Shown here piece by piece: positions 60,060 to 64,000 of a stretch of DNA of 64,000 nucleotides. Numbering within the stretch: position 1 is the first letter of the stretch; each line of letters opens with the position of its first letter. The DNA is from Epiperipatus broadwayi (Eukaryota; Onychophora; Udeonychophora; Euonychophora; Peripatidae). The notes beneath the pieces are model-generated. The model was not told the origin of the DNA and did no database searches. It saw only the letters and a program-made list of their open reading frames with translations. The position numbers and the translations under genes are program-made. The stretch is taken from the NCBI GenBank assembly GCA_028023455.1, contig JAQFVV010000023.1, positions 2,039,501 through 2,103,500 on the forward strand. Direction: 5' to 3'.

Positions 60060-61480
60060 TCTTTCTATTGCAACAGGGCAGGTATAATCAAACCCTGTTG
60101 CGATAATTAGACAAATACGATATAATGGATGGAAAGATTCACCTGGATATATAGATCAGATTCAACAATCAGCTGGTTTGATCACAATGTATGACCAACT
60201 TACACAAAGTCTATATGTGATGGTACACCTATCTATTGAGCTCCAAAGTTGATGGCGCCAGATATAATGGACGGAATGATTACCACTAGCCCCCAAACGT
60301 TGCTGACACCAGATATAACGGACGGTACTCTTCATCAACAATCATAAGGTAACCAATCCCAATGATGGTGTGCCAGATGTAACGGATGGTCAACTAACTT
60401 GCCGACTGTAATACTATGCAGATGTAGCAATCTGGTGTGGGATAAGTTAATATGCTCTAATTTATTGCTCCTAATGAAACAGTCTGCAGAGACCTACCAG
60501 GCTTAGAAGGAGAAAAAATCGCATCTAACTATGGTCAGATTTTGGGTCTTCTGATAGAATGCTAATGGGAACCTGATGAAATGCTTAACCAATGATTGCA
60601 TACCCTTTAATTGACTAACTTTTTTTCTATTTAATAATATTAAATGCAATTTAGGTTAGTTCATCCACTTTCCCTCTTTTCAATTCCGTTATGCCCTAAT
60701 ATTCAAACCCAGAGAGAATATTGCTTTTGACTCCTCTAACAGGTATGAACGGATACACACAGCAACTCCTGCACCTATATATAGGTTACAACTAGCATTT
60801 ATTATATTTGTTTTATTTTCAAGCTTTTATATGATAAGAAAAATAGATGTGTGTGCATGTATAATTGTTTATAGACTGTGGAATGTCAAGATAACTCAAT
60901 AAACCAGAGACCGGAATAATACAAACTCTTAAACATTTATTAACAATAATAAATATCATAAAGTATAACAACAATAGTAATGATAAAAAAATATATAAAA
61001 AAATAATAATCATCATATGTACATGTGTCACATGTGAACCTCTACCATTTTACTAATTAATTATTCTCCAGATCCAACCCTTATACCCCATGGTAGAAAT
61101 CCACCTATGTCACTCATTCTCTATAAATCATAATTATATAGCAAAATAAACTTTAGTAATTTAAGATAATTGAGATGTTGGCTAGCTAAATTATATATTT
61201 GCAGATGTTAACAATCTATTTAACAAGTTCCCCCAATTTATATATATGATTAGAGATAGATACTAGTTGATTAGTCAAACATACTGGAAAATATATATAT
61301 AAGGTCAATCAACAAAATAAAACATATAATATGTATTCTGTATAAGTGTTGCAATTTAATCTATGAAAATAAATGTAGAGAATCTTATCTTACTCTTTAT
61401 GTGGATAACCTGATGTGAAGCAGGTGAGTTAACCTAAATTTTATTTACAATGAAAATATAAAAATATCAAAGTGACTAAT
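60060..61480. repeat. Interspersed repeat with recurring TAACGGA motif
   Basis: The motif (G)CCAGAT(A/G)TAA(C/T)GGA(C/T)GG occurs near 60258, 60311 and 60373, with a weaker TATAATGGATGG near 60120. The right part ends AACCAGAGACCGGAA...ACATTTATTAACAAT, as in the repeat near 30545. Likely a member of the same old family as 30285 and 46800, perhaps an LTR element without coding sequence. Confidence 0.4.
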
Positions 61481-63640
61481 CCCCCATTCTTCTTTGCTAA
61501 TTATAAAAAAAAAAAATGAAGCTTCAGCATCAGAGTGTGAAAATACAACAGATAACAAGAATTAAAAAAAAATAAAACAAAAATTTACAATGTTAATTTC
61601 TTGATTAAAAAAAATTGTAATTGGAACAAAGTTCATAAAAATCATCCTAATAGAAGTAGTAGTTGATAGTTAGGCAAGTTGTTCTTCAAAGCAGTTTCAC
61701 TTAGTAAATCATTTTTCTTAGCAAGGACAGATAGGTACAATGGTGTCTCCTGTAGTTGTGCTTAATGGTAAACACCTTGATCCTTATTTGATTCACCATT
61801 AAGTATTCCAATGCTTGTTTACTTTGGATTGCAGGCATCTTCTTGTGTGTTTACAATAAAGTAGAAAAATAAATACATAGAGGTTTAATGCAGCTATAGA
61901 AAATACCATGATGCACAATAGCATGTTTTGCTCTAGCCCATATTCATATTAAAGTACAATTTAATAATTATTTGTAATCATAAATTTATATTGGATATTA
62001 TAGAATCACTTTACGTATATATATATTAAGAAAATTATTTCATTTTTCTTTCTTTTCCAATTTTCAGCAGATTAATTTTCATTATTCTTTTTGAAAAAAA
62101 TTAAAATAGTCTAAAGTTACTCCATTCTTATTTCACTTTCTTTCCTCTGACTTTGGTAAACTTTTAGTTATAGCATTTGACTTTTAAAAATGTTTATAAT
62201 TTAACTAAAAGAAAAAGCAAAACTCCATTTTAGCGTTCTAAATTTTAGTTTAAACTCCTGTCTATTGTTATAGCAGCTATCTCTTTTGACAAGAAGAACG
62301 ATTTTTTAAAAAGTTTCTATTTTTATATAAAACACTGAGAATCCCCTGAAACGCTGAGATTTTTAACTGCCTATTGTTTAAATACATTTAGATTTTTAAA
62401 TGCCTATTGTTTAAATACATTTCATTTATTACAGATAAAAAAATAAAATATTGAAATCAGTTTTATTTTCACACATGCCACCCAACTTAACCTCAGGCTA
62501 CCCCTAAATCCTTTAACTATAAATTAATATTCAATTTTAAATGTAAAAAAAAATATATATACATTACAGTTTATTTAATCCAATAGTATATATATATATA
62601 CAATATTACTTTGTAAAATATTGATTGTATTAAATTTATTGTGTATTATATGTATATATGTAATAATAACAAACAAATAATCTTCCCATTATTAATATAA
62701 ATTCCCAATGGATTAGGTTCAATAAATAGGCTTGATCTTTTTACGAATGTGTGCATTATAAGCTACCCTTTACAACGTATTCGTGTACTTAACATATTAT
62801 TAAAAAAATATATATTATTACTAATGTATTATTAATATATATATATATTACTTTACTAACAAAACTAATATTTACAAGTTGATGTATAATTAACGGTCAT
62901 TTGTATGGTCGTATTGAATTATAGATTTACGTAATTTGAATAAAAAAAACTCATAAAAGAGAGGTATGGGGGGATACACGTGCTCTGATTTTTTTCTTTT
63001 GCCAAACCCAGCTATACACATCACTATGTATATGTATGAGTGCATTTTGAATCAATTAAATATGAAAATTCACAAAATAAAAATAAAAACATTTTGTTTG
63101 ATAAACTTTTAAAAATATATATATTAAGTCAAAGAAAGAACTATAAATGCCACGATGGAAGACAGTGATTTACAGAACAATTAAAGTGACTGTTATAAAA
63201 ACCTTGGAATGTCAAGTTCTAATTAAATACTAATTGGAAAGAAAAAGGTATAAAAAGCTTTTATGGTGCATTCCAATGAAGGCACATGGAATGTTAATTG
63301 GAAATGGAAAAAGGAAAATGAATGAAAAGAAAGAGTTAAGAAAAGGAGCAGAGTTGGCAATTCCTGATTTGAAAAGAAAGATAAATTTGATAATTAGAAA
63401 AAAAAATTAATTAATATAAGTTTGGGAATGGAAGAAAGCAGAGTTTAGACTTATATACAGAAATAAGAATCCAGAGATCAATGTTATACATTGATAAAAT
63501 ATGATCAGGCTGGGGTAGAAACTTCAATGTGCGAGGTGTTTGAATCCTTCCTCTGAATGTATAGCAGCTGCCAATATCGGAGAAGGGATATCAATCCAGG
63601 AAAATCACATCAATAAGTAAATGTTGGATTGTCATGAGAC
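61481..63640. other. AT-rich intron or intergenic sequence
   Basis: 33-bp tandem pair around TGCCTATTGTTTAAATACAT (62357-62422); (TA)n runs near 62587 and 62838. No gene recognised. Confidence 0.5.
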
Positions 63641-63654
63641 GTGTAAAAGAATAA

Positions 63655-63772
63655 ATAAATAAATAGAATTCAGCCGTGGAATCCGAACTTCAAAAAGTCC
63701 GTTCATCGTCCAAGGACCGGAGATTTCTCTTTCACCAGGTGAATCCAATCAATTCTCCAGGGAAAACACAGG
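63655..63772 (+). other. Possible non-coding or first exon
   Basis: A locally GC-richer block (CCGTGGAATCCGAAC, CGTCCAAGGACCGGAG) ends in two donor-like sites, CACCAG|GTGAAT near 63740 and ACACAG|GTACCT near 63771. The frame that follows HAUS5 exon F is not evident, so this could be a 5' untranslated exon of another gene, a repeat, or chance. Weak. Confidence 0.2.
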
Positions 63773-64000
63773 TACCTTTTTCTATTTGCATATATATGTG
63801 ATCTCTTAGTTTGCTTACTCCACGTAATTTAGAAAACTGTTGTTTGACCCAATTGTGAACTTAAATTTTCTTTTTCTTTTTGCACGGAGAGTTTAGATTA
63901 TTTCCTAGTGTCTTTATTAGCGTATTAATTTGTCCATAATTAAATCTTCGTTGCAACATACATATTATAGCGTATTTGTGTGTGTGTGGGCTTTGGCAAA

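Overview
This window is animal (metazoan) nuclear DNA. It is strongly AT-rich (about three-quarters A+T by eye), has no bacterial-style gene packing, and holds a split gene with GT-AG introns inside a dense field of retrotransposons, SINEs and DNA transposons. I cannot name the species. A LINE, Penelope-like elements, Ty3/Gypsy elements, tRNA-like SINE heads and a pogo-type MITE together fit an invertebrate with long introns.

The only host gene I can support is on the + strand: six internal exons (14776-14935, 19204-19291, 43603-43682, 45210-45374, 51715-51796, 57234-57391). They join in one open frame of 244 codons with matching splice phases. The product looks like the middle of HAUS5, a subunit of the augmin complex that promotes microtubule branching in the spindle. 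The main support is a W-SS-x5-H-x-P-x2-(I/V)L-x-ALE pattern in the fourth exon. The 5' and 3' ends of the gene lie outside the window or were not found. Intron 2 is 24.3 kb.

Layout. 1-6.4 kb: a decayed two-ORF LINE on the - strand, with a 334-bp tandem duplication and a SINE nested in its RT. 7.0-9.3 kb: a LINE tail fragment, two copies of a short repeat and a near-perfect palindrome. 9.9-13.0 kb: two Penelope-like fragments head to head. 14.1 kb: a SINE, then HAUS5 exon A. 17.3-18.4 kb: a DNA transposon with an exact 8-bp target duplication. 20.0-25.6 kb: SINEs and an internally deleted Gypsy element. 29.2-34.3 kb: a LINE tail fragment and a monomeric SINE. 37.2-39.8 kb: a younger internally deleted Gypsy element with nearly identical LTRs. 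43.6-57.4 kb: the remaining four HAUS5 exons, with tRNA-like SINE heads, degenerate repeats and, at 55.1-57.0 kb, a second 8-bp-duplication element related to the one at 17.3 kb. 57.7-58.9 kb: a pogo/Tigger-like MITE. 60.0-61.5 kb: a repeat with recurring TAACGGA motifs. The far right holds a possible non-coding exon.

The most unusual signals are (i) a SINE family in which three of four boundary-defined copies carry an inverted duplicate of their own 3' half, flanked by 10-19 bp target duplications, and (ii) the pair of related 8-bp-duplication elements that both landed in six-base A/T runs. I found no prokaryotic system, CRISPR array or intact transposon protein.
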